Origin: Methanosarcina barkeri MS
GTDB taxonomy: Archaea; Halobacteriota; Methanosarcinia; Methanosarcinales; Methanosarcinaceae
DNA: 64,000 bases
Direction of reading: 5' to 3'
NCBI RefSeq assembly: GCF_000970025.1
Contig: NZ_CP009528.1
Span: 3,831,168-3,895,167, forward strand
The notes under the pieces were generated by a model. The model ran no database searches. It was not told the origin of the DNA and was given only the letters and a program-made list of their open reading frames with translations. Positions 28,631 to 37,111 of the stretch are shown one piece after another (within the stretch, counting starts at the first letter, position 1; every line of letters starts with the position of its first letter). A program made the translations under genes and the position numbers.

Positions 28631-29773
28631 CTTAGGAGTTACGCAGTTGGCTCCTAGCATATTGTTTTTTCCAAACTTTCAAATATTTGAATTAATTTAA
28701 CGTGTATTGGGGATTCCTTAAGTATTCTGTCACTGCCACTCTTCTAATTTTCATAGCACTTTCAAACCAGGATATTCCACTTTTGATTCTTTGTAATTCC
28801 AGTCTAAGAAAAGCTCTTAATGAGAACATTATATGTGCTCTTTGTGATTCTTCCTTTCTTGCCTGACATTTTTCGACACCACAGAACTGTTTTATTCCCC
28901 TATGATATTCCTCAATTTTCCATGACTTCTTTGCCAAATCTTCACGTTTTGCTTCATCCATCTCTTGCACATCTGTAACCCAGTGTTGCGTGTCTCCATT
29001 TTTTGAAACTATCCTAAACACCTTTACAAATCCATATGCTTTGAGGTGAACCACACGTCCTTTTGGAGGAATATCTACTGTTTCAAGTGGCACATTTCCC
29101 TTGTTGTCAGGATTTACCAAACGATTATTTTTCAATCTTGTAAGGAAATGCCACTCTTTCTGTCTAATGGCTTTAAGGTTTTTCACACTTGCATACCATG
29201 TATCAAATAAAACGAATTTGGGATTAAAACCACGTTCTTCGGCCTTGTCAAGCATATCACGGAAATGGTCATTCTTTGTTTTGTCGTCTACATCGATGTT
29301 ATAAATTCGAAAATCGATAGGTATAAACGGTTGTACCGTCAGTCCAAACTAAGGTAACCAGGCCTATTCCCTTTACAGTACGATGATGTTTTCCACTCCA
29401 CATACGACGAACAAAAGCAATTTCTTCTGCGTATGGTTTATCTAATGTTGAATCATCAACAATTAGGTATCCTCCTTAAGCTTGACATAACTTTTTACTT
29501 CCTCCCATAGTGCTTCCGTGTCTGGAGGTTGCCTTTGAAGGCAACGAGTAAAAGCATCATGAGAAGGAGCATTAGCTATGTCTGGATAACATCTAGCAGC
29601 TTCAGTACAGCTAAAAACGTTAGAAGCCGCAATGAGAAAATTAATGTAGTCAATGTCGGTACACTTAGGTGGATTTATGTCCATAACTCCGTACGTTTTT
29701 AGAGAAACACTAAGCCATAAGTATATTTATAAAGATATCAAGTTTTCGGCATTTTAACTGCGTAAGTCCTAAG
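28631..29773. mobile_element. IS701-like insertion sequence, 1.14 kb
   Basis: The terminal inverted repeats are CTTAGGAGTTACGCAGTT on the left and CTTAGGACTTACGCAGTT (reverse complement of the right end). They enclose a single transposase gene on the minus strand that carries two frameshifts, so the copy is inactive on its own. A target duplication is not clear. Confidence 0.8.
28692..29684 (-). pseudogene. IS701-like DDE transposase, two frameshifts
   Basis: Read from 29684 down, the N-terminus is intact (MDINPPKCTDIDYINFLIAA). A one-base loss in the run near 29474 causes stop after KLKEDT, where family members continue KLKEGGYLIVDDSTL. The next frame carries VDDSTLDKPYAEEIAF and VKGIGLVTLVWTDGT, and a second shift near 29320 leads into the frame 29255-28692. 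That last frame holds LFDTWYASVKNLKAI, and the C-terminal EEYHRGIKQFCGVEKCQAR signature, which I associate with IS701-type transposases. Restoring two single bases would give a full protein of about 330 residues. Confidence 0.8.
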
Positions 29774-29920
29774 AATATTTCCTAGATAGAGTTTTCAATA
29801 TGAAATGATAATATATTTTTCGAGAATATATTTTTTAGAATATAATGAATTTAAGGAACAACAGCAAGCAAAACTGTTGTCAGAATCCTTCCGTTTCTCT
29901 TACTTTGGGGGGTAAGAATA

Positions 29921-30148
29921 ATGGCAGAAATGGAAATCGATGTTAGAGGGCAGACTTGCCCGGTTCCGCTGGTAGAGTGCAGAAAAGCCTTAAAGAAAGC
30001 TGCTCCAGGGGATCTTGTTATTGTGAAGGGGACACATCCGGCGTCAAAAAAGGAAATTCCTATGGCCTGCGAAGCAATGGGGCTCAAAGTGCTGGAGATT
30101 GAAGATAAGGAAGGAGGCAAAGAGTGGGAGATAAAAATCCGGAGATAA
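29921..30148 (+). CDS. TusA-family sulfur carrier
   Basis: TusA/SirA-like proteins accept a persulfide on one cysteine and pass sulfur to tRNA thiolation or other pathways. This 75-residue protein has the signature cysteine in GQTCPVPLVE (residue about 12). Its leader carries GGGGGG followed by eight bases and ATG. The DsrE-like gene begins 18 bp after its stop, and a desulfurase-like gene and an IscU follow, so this is part of a sulfur-relay block. Its acceptor is not known. Confidence 0.92.
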   Translation: MAEMEIDVRGQTCPVPLVECRKALKKAAPGDLVIVKGTHPASKKEIPMACEAMGLKVLEIEDKEGGKEWEIKIRR

Positions 30149-30166
30149 GCCGGAAGAGGAATGAAA

Positions 30167-30586
30167 ATGGGGGAAAAGACTGTCATTATCCTGCATAGCG
30201 GCGATATGGATAAAGTATACAGCGCACTTATAATTGCAAACGGAGCGCTGGCAATGGGTATGGAAGCCTCCATATACTTTACCTTCTGGGGGCTAATGCG
30301 CTTGAAGAAAGGAGAGCTTGATAAGGGGCCACTCTCCAAAATGAATATGCTGGGGCTTGGCAGGCAGATGATTAAACAAAGAATGAATAAAGCCAATGTT
30401 GCTTCACTTGAAAGACTGATGAATGATTTCAAGGAACTTGGCGGAAAAATAATCGCCTGTGAGATGACCATGGAAATTATGGGCTTGAGTAAAGAGGAGC
30501 TTCGAACGGAATGGATAGATGAATGGGGAGCTGTAGGTTCGTATATTCAGGAAGCACGGGACGCAAACGTAACGCTCTTTATTTAA
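30167..30586 (+). CDS. DsrE/DsrF/DrsH-like protein
   Basis: This is a DsrE-fold protein of 139 residues related to a peroxiredoxin-like family. The N-terminal strand KTVIILHSGDMDKVYSAL and the later ACEMTMEIMGLSKEEL, with a cysteine at the position used for persulfide in some DsrE proteins, identify it. It probably shuttles sulfur together with the TusA-like protein. ATG 30167 is spaced correctly from GAGGA; the ATG at 30161 would add two residues. Confidence 0.87.
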   Translation: MGEKTVIILHSGDMDKVYSALIIANGALAMGMEASIYFTFWGLMRLKKGELDKGPLSKMNMLGLGRQMIKQRMNKANVASLERLMNDFKELGGKIIACEMTMEIMGLSKEELRTEWIDEWGAVGSYIQEARDANVTLFI

Positions 30587-30699
30587 AACTCTAATAAGTT
30601 ATAAAATTTGAGTTTAGAGTTTAAATTGCCACGATAATGCGAATTTTTCCATGATTTGACCGATTTAAATGTATTATACTCAGATAACAACTATCTAGG

Positions 30700-30756
30700 A
30701 AAAAAATATCCAGAAAAGAATATCCAGAAAAAAATATCCAGAAAAAAATATTCAGG
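30700..30756. repeat. 15-bp tandem repeat, four copies
   Basis: The unit AATATCCAGAAAAAA is repeated in the leader of the desulfurase-like gene, about 110 bp before its apparent start. Confidence 0.8.
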
Positions 30757-30849
30757 GGATTATTGCCCCGGAAATTTATCGGATTAAAAGCCCAGGGTAC
30801 TGAAAAATCTGAGATTTAACTGTAAAATCCAAAATTTGGTTATTTTAAT

Positions 30850-30862
30850 GGGGGGAGAATAA
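30850..30862 (+). promoter_or_regulatory. Six-G ribosome-binding leader before an AUA start
   Basis: GGGGGG (30850-30855) is followed by seven bases and ATA. The same spacing separates GGGGGG from ATG in the TusA-like gene upstream. An in-frame TAA lies directly before the ATA, so no upstream ATG can be used. Confidence 0.5.
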
Positions 30863-32029
30863 ATATTTGAGAATGTAAAATATCTTGACAATGCCGCATG
30901 CACACGATTGGATGAGCGGGTACTCGAAGTAATGAAACCTTATTTTTTTGACACCTATGCAGTTGCAACATCGGAATTTGGCTATTCTATGGGTATTGAC
31001 GCAAAAGAAGCACTCGAAAGGTCCCGTGAAAGCATAGCTTCAAAGCTCGATGCAAACTCGGAAGAGCTGATCTTTACTTCAGGGTCCACTGAGTCAAGTA
31101 ACACCGCACTTAAAGGTGTTGCCATGACTTTTAAAGAAAAGAAAGGAAAACATGTTGTCGTCTCGAAAATAGAAGATTTTCCTGTGCTGAATACAGCAAA
31201 AGCTCTCGAGAGACAGGGGTTTAGTGTTACTTACCTGGATGTTGATGCTGAAGGTTTTGTAGATCTCGAAGGGCTTAAAAATGCAATTACAAAGGAAACG
31301 GTTCTTGTCTCACTTCAACAGGGGAACCAAGAAATAGGAACAGTGCAGGATTTGAAAGCTATCTCGGAAATATGTGAAGAAAAAGAAGTGATCCTGCACA
31401 CGGATGCTACTCATAGCTTTACTCGGCTACCTCTCAATGTAGAGGAACTACCTGTAGACCTGATCACAATGTCAGCCCATACCATCCATGGCCCAAGAGG
31501 AATAGGTGCGCTTTACATCAGGAAAGATACCCCAATAACCAAACTCATGGATGGAGGTTTCCAGGAGTTTAACCTGAGGGCAGGAGTCGAAAATATCCCA
31601 TCAGCCGTCGGTTTTGCAAAAGCTGTAGAGCTCGTAACCGAAGAGGAAAACAGAAGACTCAAAGCAATGAGAGATCGCGTAATTGATAAAGCCCTCTCCG
31701 AGATTCCGGACGTTACTCTTAATGGAAGCTGGGAAAAACGCCTGCCTCAGAACGCAAACCTGACTTTCCACTACGTAGAAGGTGAATCCGTAACTTTGCA
31801 TATGGATATGAGAGGTTTTGCAGTAAGCACGGGTTCAGCCTGTTTTAGCCGCTCTCTTGAAGCCAGCCATGTAATCCGGGGTATAGGAGGAGATCACGAG
31901 AGAGCGCATGGCTCAGTACGCTTTACCTTTGGGCGCTATAATCAAATTGGGGATGCTGATGCAGCAATCGAAGCAATGAGTGAGATAGTGGCAAGGCTCA
32001 GGGAAATAAGCCCACTTGCAAGGAAATGA
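30863..32029 (+). CDS. Cysteine desulfurase-like protein lacking the PLP lysine
   Basis: This is an IscS/NifS-family protein of about 388 residues. The N-terminal motif YLDNAAC (about 7-13) is needed by the family but lies upstream of every standard start; the only frame start after the in-frame TAA is ATA at 30863, placed behind GGGGGG. A TTG at 30908 would delete the motif. PLP-site residues include HTDATHS and the sulfur-accepting cysteine in STGSACFS. The Schiff-base lysine, normally in a SAHK-x-x-GPKG segment, is replaced by threonine here (SAHTIHGPRG). It may therefore be a non-catalytic scaffold or use another reaction. IscU-DUF59 follows 132 bp downstream. Confidence 0.8.
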   Translation: MFENVKYLDNAACTRLDERVLEVMKPYFFDTYAVATSEFGYSMGIDAKEALERSRESIASKLDANSEELIFTSGSTESSNTALKGVAMTFKEKKGKHVVVSKIEDFPVLNTAKALERQGFSVTYLDVDAEGFVDLEGLKNAITKETVLVSLQQGNQEIGTVQDLKAISEICEEKEVILHTDATHSFTRLPLNVEELPVDLITMSAHTIHGPRGIGALYIRKDTPITKLMDGGFQEFNLRAGVENIPSAVGFAKAVELVTEEENRRLKAMRDRVIDKALSEIPDVTLNGSWEKRLPQNANLTFHYVEGESVTLHMDMRGFAVSTGSACFSRSLEASHVIRGIGGDHERAHGSVRFTFGRYNQIGDADAAIEAMSEIVARLREISPLARK

Positions 32030-32161
32030 ATGGAAAAAGGTAGAAAAAATAGTAAGAGAAAGCAGAATCCAGGCGATCACATAAGTCAATCAGAGAAGAG
32101 GATAAGAGAATACAGGAAGAAAAGAAGATCAGAGAAAGTTACAAAAATATAAGGTGAGACA

Positions 32162-32797
32162 ATGAAGTTTCCTTACAGCCAAAAAGTACTGGAGCATTTC
32201 AAGAACCCTCACAATGTGGGAAAGATCGAGAACCCTGACGGGAAAGGCCTTGAAGGAAGCCCGGCTTGCGGAGACATGGTAGCGGTTTACATTAAGGTCA
32301 ATCCTGATACCAAGATTATTGAAGATATAAAATTCGAATCTTATGGCTGCGCCTCAAACATTGCTACTGGCTCGGTTATTACAGATATTGCGAAAGGAAA
32401 GACCCTTGATGAGGCGAAGAAAATAACATGGAAACAGGCTTCAGAAGAACTTGGAGGGCTCCCTCCGATCAAAGCCCACTGCTCAGTGCTTGCAGTTGAG
32501 GGCCTGCGGGCCGCAATCAAAGACTATGAAGAAAAACACGGGCTTATAACCGAGAAAGAGCCTACCACCGAAAAAGTAATCCAGAGCAGGCTAAAGCACG
32601 TTATGAACCCCCTGACCGGCCTTGACATAATTCGTACAAACCTTATCCTGAAAACGAGCGTGGAAGATGGAGTTGTGAGGGTGGTTGTAGACCTGCCTGC
32701 AAATCATCAGTTTGCTCCAGCAATAAAAGAGGATATTATAGAAAAATTGGGGTCTTTATGGGATGTTGAAAGAGTTGATGTAGTGTTTACGGCCTGA
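32162..32797 (+). CDS. IscU-DUF59 (MIP18-like) iron-sulfur scaffold fusion
   Basis: The N-terminal 130 residues are an IscU scaffold with its three cluster cysteines in SPACGDM, YGCASN and AHCSVLA. The C-terminal part from about residue 140 (MNPLTGLDIIRTNLI and later VVVDLPANHQFAP) matches the DUF59/MIP18 fold used in cluster trafficking. The fusion and the neighbouring desulfurase-like gene indicate an Fe-S assembly unit. Because the neighbour lacks its PLP lysine, sulfur may come from another source, such as sulfide or the TusA/DsrE proteins upstream. ATG 32162 follows AAGGTGAG. Confidence 0.9.
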   Translation: MKFPYSQKVLEHFKNPHNVGKIENPDGKGLEGSPACGDMVAVYIKVNPDTKIIEDIKFESYGCASNIATGSVITDIAKGKTLDEAKKITWKQASEELGGLPPIKAHCSVLAVEGLRAAIKDYEEKHGLITEKEPTTEKVIQSRLKHVMNPLTGLDIIRTNLILKTSVEDGVVRVVVDLPANHQFAPAIKEDIIEKLGSLWDVERVDVVFTA

Positions 32798-32823
32798 CTT
32801 TTAGATGGAATCAAATTCAATAC

Positions 32824-32848
32824 GAAGGGAGGAGAGTATTTTCCCTTC
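32824..32848 (+). terminator. Hairpin after iscU
   Basis: GAAGGG pairs with CCCTTC around a 13-base loop shortly after the iscU stop. The following sequence is T-rich but interrupted. Confidence 0.45.
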
Positions 32849-33029
32849 TCAAATGATTTTAGTTTAAATAAGTCCGTGGAATATGTTCCTTATTTTCGGA
32901 TTCCAATGCTGGCTTTGTATTCTCAGAATTAGTCCAAGATAGTCAATTGTGTGTTGAGATACGAAAAAATATGATAATGAAAGTACAAAAACCAAATGGC
33001 TCATGAATAAATTGAAAAATAGATAAATT

Positions 33030-33923
33030 TCATAAGGTAGACAAAGATGAAGGTACGGACTTTGACCTTTCCTTATAATACATGAAAAGTTCCTCTCCCC
33101 ATTTTAAAGCCTGAGGTTCAAAGGCAATTAAAAATCGGGTTGTCACTCTCCCTTTTTTGTCAAGTAAAGAGAGGAAAAAGATCTTATCAGTTACAATCAA
33201 TGATATGGGGTTTAAGTCACCTTCGTATACCATAAAATCAGAAACTTTGCTGCGAAAGACCTTTTTTATTTCTTTCTTATATTCGATCAGAGCTTTGTTA
33301 ATTATGGGATTGCTTGTTTTTAAAAGTGGAATATCGGAATTATATTCGGTCTGGAAAGCCTCTAGAACTTTCTCTGTAACAATTGTTGTAGCTTCGGTGT
33401 CCTTTTGAAGATACTCAAAAAGAAGTAAAAGAGAAAAAGGATGAACTATCGAAATAAAAGACATTATACTCCTGGAACTCATTAAATTTGTCATAACCTC
33501 TTCTGGAAGCTGGAAAACGTTTGAGAAATCCTGTTCTATAATTTTGACGTGACCCAGTTCTCCGATTTTGTTAAGAATGTAGGAAGGAATAGGGCTTACG
33601 TCGTGGTCAGACCAGAAATCCAGATTTTCTTCATATACTGAAAGCGTATTCAGGAAAAACTCTGCATTCGAGGCAATCACTGCACCCATATCTGAGAGGG
33701 AGTATATTCCATTATCTTCGAGAACAAGGCCCCAATCAGTTAATTTTTTAATTTGGGGAGTGATTGATTTCCAGGGAAAATCAAGCACATCTTTGATATC
33801 CTCGCTGCTTTTTGGGCCTTCTTCTTTAAGGAGTAAAAGAAGAGTCTTTCTCTTTTCAGAAAGGAAAATAGTATCCAGAAGCGAAGATTTGGTTTCTACT
33901 CTGGTATGTGCTTTCGATTTCAT
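33030..33923 (-). CDS. Winged-helix regulator, DUF1724 family
   Basis: This 297-residue protein has an N-terminal winged helix (about 15-85: SEKRKTLLLLLKEEGPKSSEDI onward) and a C-terminal DUF1724 effector domain. Methanogen regulators of this build (Msr type in Methanosarcina) control methyltransferase and related genes; the ligand is usually not known. It is divergent from the cupredoxin-like gene and convergent with iscU. Start is ATG in the MKSKAHTRV context. Confidence 0.85.
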   Translation of the reverse strand: MKSKAHTRVETKSSLLDTIFLSEKRKTLLLLLKEEGPKSSEDIKDVLDFPWKSITPQIKKLTDWGLVLEDNGIYSLSDMGAVIASNAEFFLNTLSVYEENLDFWSDHDVSPIPSYILNKIGELGHVKIIEQDFSNVFQLPEEVMTNLMSSRSIMSFISIVHPFSLLLLFEYLQKDTEATTIVTEKVLEAFQTEYNSDIPLLKTSNPIINKALIEYKKEIKKVFRSKVSDFMVYEGDLNPISLIVTDKIFFLSLLDKKGRVTTRFLIAFEPQALKWGEELFMYYKERSKSVPSSLSTL

Positions 33924-34076
33924 ATTACCTAATAATACTCTTGAAGGGATTATATAAATTCAATGAAAAGTTCTTATATTCAAGAGAAAAAACAGCAGTC
34001 TGGCTATATTCATTTATCTCTTTTAAAAAATAAATAATAATTGAAGTGCCAAAAGACTAGCATTTTTCAATTCATT

Positions 34077-34169
34077 TTAGAATAGCCAGTTTAGAATAGC
34101 CAGTTTAGAATAGCCAGTTTAGAATAGCCAGTTTAGAATAGCCAGTTTAGAATGGCCAGTCTAAAATAA
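34077..34169. repeat. 14-bp tandem repeat, six to seven copies
   Basis: The unit AGCCAGTTTAGAAT repeats with one or two variants near the end (GGCCAGTCTAAAAT). It lies in the divergent promoter region between the DUF1724 regulator and the cupredoxin-like gene (33924-34262). Confidence 0.9.
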
Positions 34170-34262
34170 CCAAGACCTTTTGCTTATCCCAAAATGGTTT
34201 GCCTGACAAAAGCCTCTGGATTATTCATATCACATGAATAAAAATCACACCGTTTTGGCTAT

Positions 34263-35111
34263 ATGAAATGCATAGCAAAGTTTAGAATGGTAATTCCAAA
34301 AAGGAGTTCGATACAAAGCTGGAAAACTGGAGGTTTTAAGACGGAAGACCGTAATAAATCTATAATCTTTGCCCTGCTAATAGTGGCGCTTCTTATTACG
34401 TCGACAGGGTTTGCAGCGGCAAAAGAAGCAACAATAGTTGTAAAAAGTGCTGATACCCCTGATAACAGGGTAGTTATTTTCAGTGCCTTTTCACCCGAGA
34501 AAATTGATATACACTCCGGTGAAAGTGTTACCTGGATTAACTTCAAGAAACCAAAAGCCCCAGTAGTGCTTGTAAGCGCTGACGAGCTTTGGGAAGAGAC
34601 AACATTGAACTATGGAAAAGCCTTTTCCTTTACTTTTGAAAACCCAGGGACCTATTCTTTTACCCTTAAAGATAACCCTGATATAAAAGGAACAGTAACC
34701 GTACTTGCTGGTGAATCACAGAACGCAAGTTCAGAAAACTCTGTGGGAACAACAGTCACCGCAGAAAAAGCGCAGGTTCAGTCAAACCCAAACTCCTCTA
34801 TGAAAAATCTAGAGGTCAAGAATAAAGAAAACGTCGAGAATAAAGAAAACGTCAAGAATAAGGAAAAGATAGCAATATATTCAACGACACTTACTCCAAA
34901 TCTCATAGAAATTGAAAAAGGAAGCACAGTTTCGTGGGTAAACTACAAAAGACCAAAAGGATCTTCAGTGCTTGTGAGTGAGGATGGTTTGTGGGAAAAA
35001 CAAACTATTAACTACGGAAAAGCGTTTTCATATACGTTTGAAGATTCAGGAACTTACACATTCAGTCTGGAAGGAGTTACAGAAGCAAAAGCTACTGTAG
35101 TAGTAAAGTAA
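34263..35111 (+). CDS. Exported double cupredoxin-fold protein without copper ligands
   Basis: The 282-residue protein has a basic N-terminus, a hydrophobic signal or anchor (about 35-55, IIFALLIVALLITSTGFAA) and two plastocyanin-like domains of about 90 residues (60-155 and 190-282) joined by an Asn/Lys-rich linker with NKEN repeats. Both domains keep the fold signature (VTWINF/VSWVNY and LW-E-x-x-x-NYGKAFS-x-TFE-x-GTY) but lack the His, Cys, His and Met ligands of blue copper proteins. It is probably a structural cell-surface protein. The signal sequence starts unusually far from ATG 34263, so a downstream start is possible. Confidence 0.75.
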   Translation: MKCIAKFRMVIPKRSSIQSWKTGGFKTEDRNKSIIFALLIVALLITSTGFAAAKEATIVVKSADTPDNRVVIFSAFSPEKIDIHSGESVTWINFKKPKAPVVLVSADELWEETTLNYGKAFSFTFENPGTYSFTLKDNPDIKGTVTVLAGESQNASSENSVGTTVTAEKAQVQSNPNSSMKNLEVKNKENVENKENVKNKEKIAIYSTTLTPNLIEIEKGSTVSWVNYKRPKGSSVLVSEDGLWEKQTINYGKAFSYTFEDSGTYTFSLEGVTEAKATVVVK

Positions 35112-35149
35112 GAATAATAGATTTAACAAAAAAGTTGGAAAAGTTCAGA

Positions 35150-35880
35150 TTAAACTTTGTAAGGAGGAACCTTCCCCAGAGGGTTCAGTTTCTCCTCCTT
35201 AAAGCGTTCAAGAAGGATTTGATAAGTTGTCCCGTGGACAGTTGAATTTACCCTTTCTAACCATACATGGACCTGGACGTTCAGGTCTTCGAGAGATGTA
35301 GACCTTTCTTCCAAGGAAGAAATCCCTCTTGACGTACCCCACCTTATTTTTAATTTTGCTTTTTGTTTGAGGCCTGTAAGGCCTATATAACCTGGGAATA
35401 AAACCAAAGCATTTGAAGAAATCCTCAAACTGTGAGTTCCATTCAGAATCCGAAACTTTCAAGGTTCTTTTGATAACAACCTGTTTCATGTTATCGTAGA
35501 GGATCTCCTGTGGTAAATCCTCCAAAATACTCAAAAGCATTTAGATGATACTGAATAAGAGTAGGAGTGTCTATGCTCAGTGTAAATTCAACATAGCTCA
35601 TTCCGGAATATCCAAGAATAATGTTGAAGCAATAGAGTTTTTTCATTTTTCCATCAACTTCAATTGTTCCTAAATCTTCCAGTCAACCTGAGCCTGAACA
35701 CCTGGTTTTGTTTCATAACGAAGTACATCAGGGACTCCAGTTTGGGTCGGACTTTTTGTACGAAGCCCTTGACTATGGTTTTTCTTCCATCAAACCCCAT
35801 TTCTTTGATTTCCCTATAAAAACGGGCAGCAGTATAGAGCCCGTCTTTGAGTTTTTTAAGAATATAAGGTTTGAAGGATC
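35150..35880 (-). pseudogene. IS21-type istA relic, frameshifted
   Basis: Minus-strand frames carry the end of an IstA-like transposase: SEWNSQFEDFFKCFGFIPRL and YRPYRPQTKSKIKNKVGYVK in one frame and EDLNVQVHVWLERVNSTVHG in another. Further up, the segment KDGLYTAARFYREIKEMGF near 35800-35860 matches the N-terminal region of IstA. Several frameshifts separate these. No istB gene is seen. The element is dead. Confidence 0.8.
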
Positions 35881-36006
35881 AAAAACACAAAAGCCAAATA
35901 TCAAAAAAGATTGATACGATAACATTTAAACGGTTATAATTTAAAGAGGATCTGCCGACTATTAGGTTGAAACAAAAGTCTCTCATATATTTGAGGAGAT
36001 TCTAAT

Positions 36007-36792
36007 ATGGAACTAAAAAACAAGATTGAGACCATAATAAAGAACACTGTAGCAAATTCAGATACTGAAACAAGATATCGTGAGCCTATTATAGGTTTTG
36101 CTTCTACTACCGATCCTATTTTTATGGAAATTAAACAAATCGTAGGTTTTCATCACTTAAATCCAAAAGAAATCTTTCCTGAAGCAAAGACCGTTGTTGC
36201 TTTCTTCTTGCCATTTGATAAAGAACTTGTGAAACAGAACTTGAAATCAGGTGTGGTAAAGGAATCTATTCAGGCTAGCCTAGATACTTCTCACCTTATC
36301 GGAGAAATCAATGAAAGAATCAAAACTGAACTTGCAAAAGATGGTGTCACAGCAATTGTACCTAAAGCGATTTTCGATTATAAGAATAAGGGTTTTAATG
36401 TTTCATGGTCTCACAAGAGCGCCGCTTATGCTGCCGGAATTGGAACATTCGGAGTTAACCAAATGTTGATTACGAAATCTGGATGTGCAGGTCGAATTGG
36501 CTCTCTTCTGATTTCTGCCGAAATACCCCCTACTCCACGTCCAAAAGAAGAGTTCTGTAGACACAAAAGAGGAGAAAAATGCCTTGTATGTGTGGATAGA
36601 TGTCAATCCGGTGCTCTTAGTTCAAATGGGTTTGATAAAGAAAAATGCTTCATGCAGCTTCAAGAAGATATAAAAGCTTACCCTGAACTTAATCAACATG
36701 GCTGTGGGAAGTGCACCACTGGTCCCTGCACCCTAGATCCTGCTGAGTTAGAAGAGGATTCTGTAAAGTCTTTGACAACTAATATCATATAA
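36007..36792 (+). CDS. QueG-like iron-sulfur protein
   Basis: This 261-residue protein belongs to the epoxyqueuosine reductase-related family. It has the segment AAYAAGIGTFGVNQMLIT that corresponds to the cobalamin-binding part of QueG, and a ferredoxin-like half with CRHKRGEKCLVCVDRC and later CGKCTTGPC, enough cysteines for two clusters. Archaea do not make queuosine by the bacterial route in the same way, so its substrate is likely different. GAGGAG precedes ATG 36007. It stands alone. Confidence 0.8.
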   Translation: MELKNKIETIIKNTVANSDTETRYREPIIGFASTTDPIFMEIKQIVGFHHLNPKEIFPEAKTVVAFFLPFDKELVKQNLKSGVVKESIQASLDTSHLIGEINERIKTELAKDGVTAIVPKAIFDYKNKGFNVSWSHKSAAYAAGIGTFGVNQMLITKSGCAGRIGSLLISAEIPPTPRPKEEFCRHKRGEKCLVCVDRCQSGALSSNGFDKEKCFMQLQEDIKAYPELNQHGCGKCTTGPCTLDPAELEEDSVKSLTTNII

Positions 36793-36853
36793 CTCAAAGG
36801 TGATAGAGTTAAAAAATAATGAGAGTCGCCTATTCAAAGAAAGTTTATTCATT

Positions 36854-36985
36854 GAGCCTATTCCAAAACGCAAAATTGCTTCTCTGAATATCGTATTTTG
36901 GATTATCAATAAGAGCTTCTTATCCTGAAAAATAATTTTGAAACTCTTACTGATGTGAGACTAAAATTGGTTTTGGGATGAGCTC
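36854..36985. mobile_element. MITE-like element, copy A
   Basis: Inverted ends GAGCCTATTCCAAAAC and (reverse complement) GAGCTCATCCCAAAACC enclose 132 bp of non-coding DNA in the gap 36793-37111. Confidence 0.65.
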
Positions 36986-37111
36986 ATTTAGTAGTTGAAG
37001 ACTTTGCAGAAACCTGGAAATTACTTTGCTATTATTTCATTTAGCATGGCATGATACACCAGTGAACCATACTTTTCGATAGGCTCTAAAATATTATTCA
37101 CATTATTAGGC

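Noticed and set aside
29851-30471. A long minus-strand frame opposite the TusA and DsrE-like genes
   Set aside because: It is a Ser/Pro/Ile-rich shadow of the two well-supported plus-strand genes.
30908-32029. TTG 30908 as start of the desulfurase-like gene
   Set aside because: It would remove the conserved YLDNAA motif, and the six-G leader is too far upstream to serve it.
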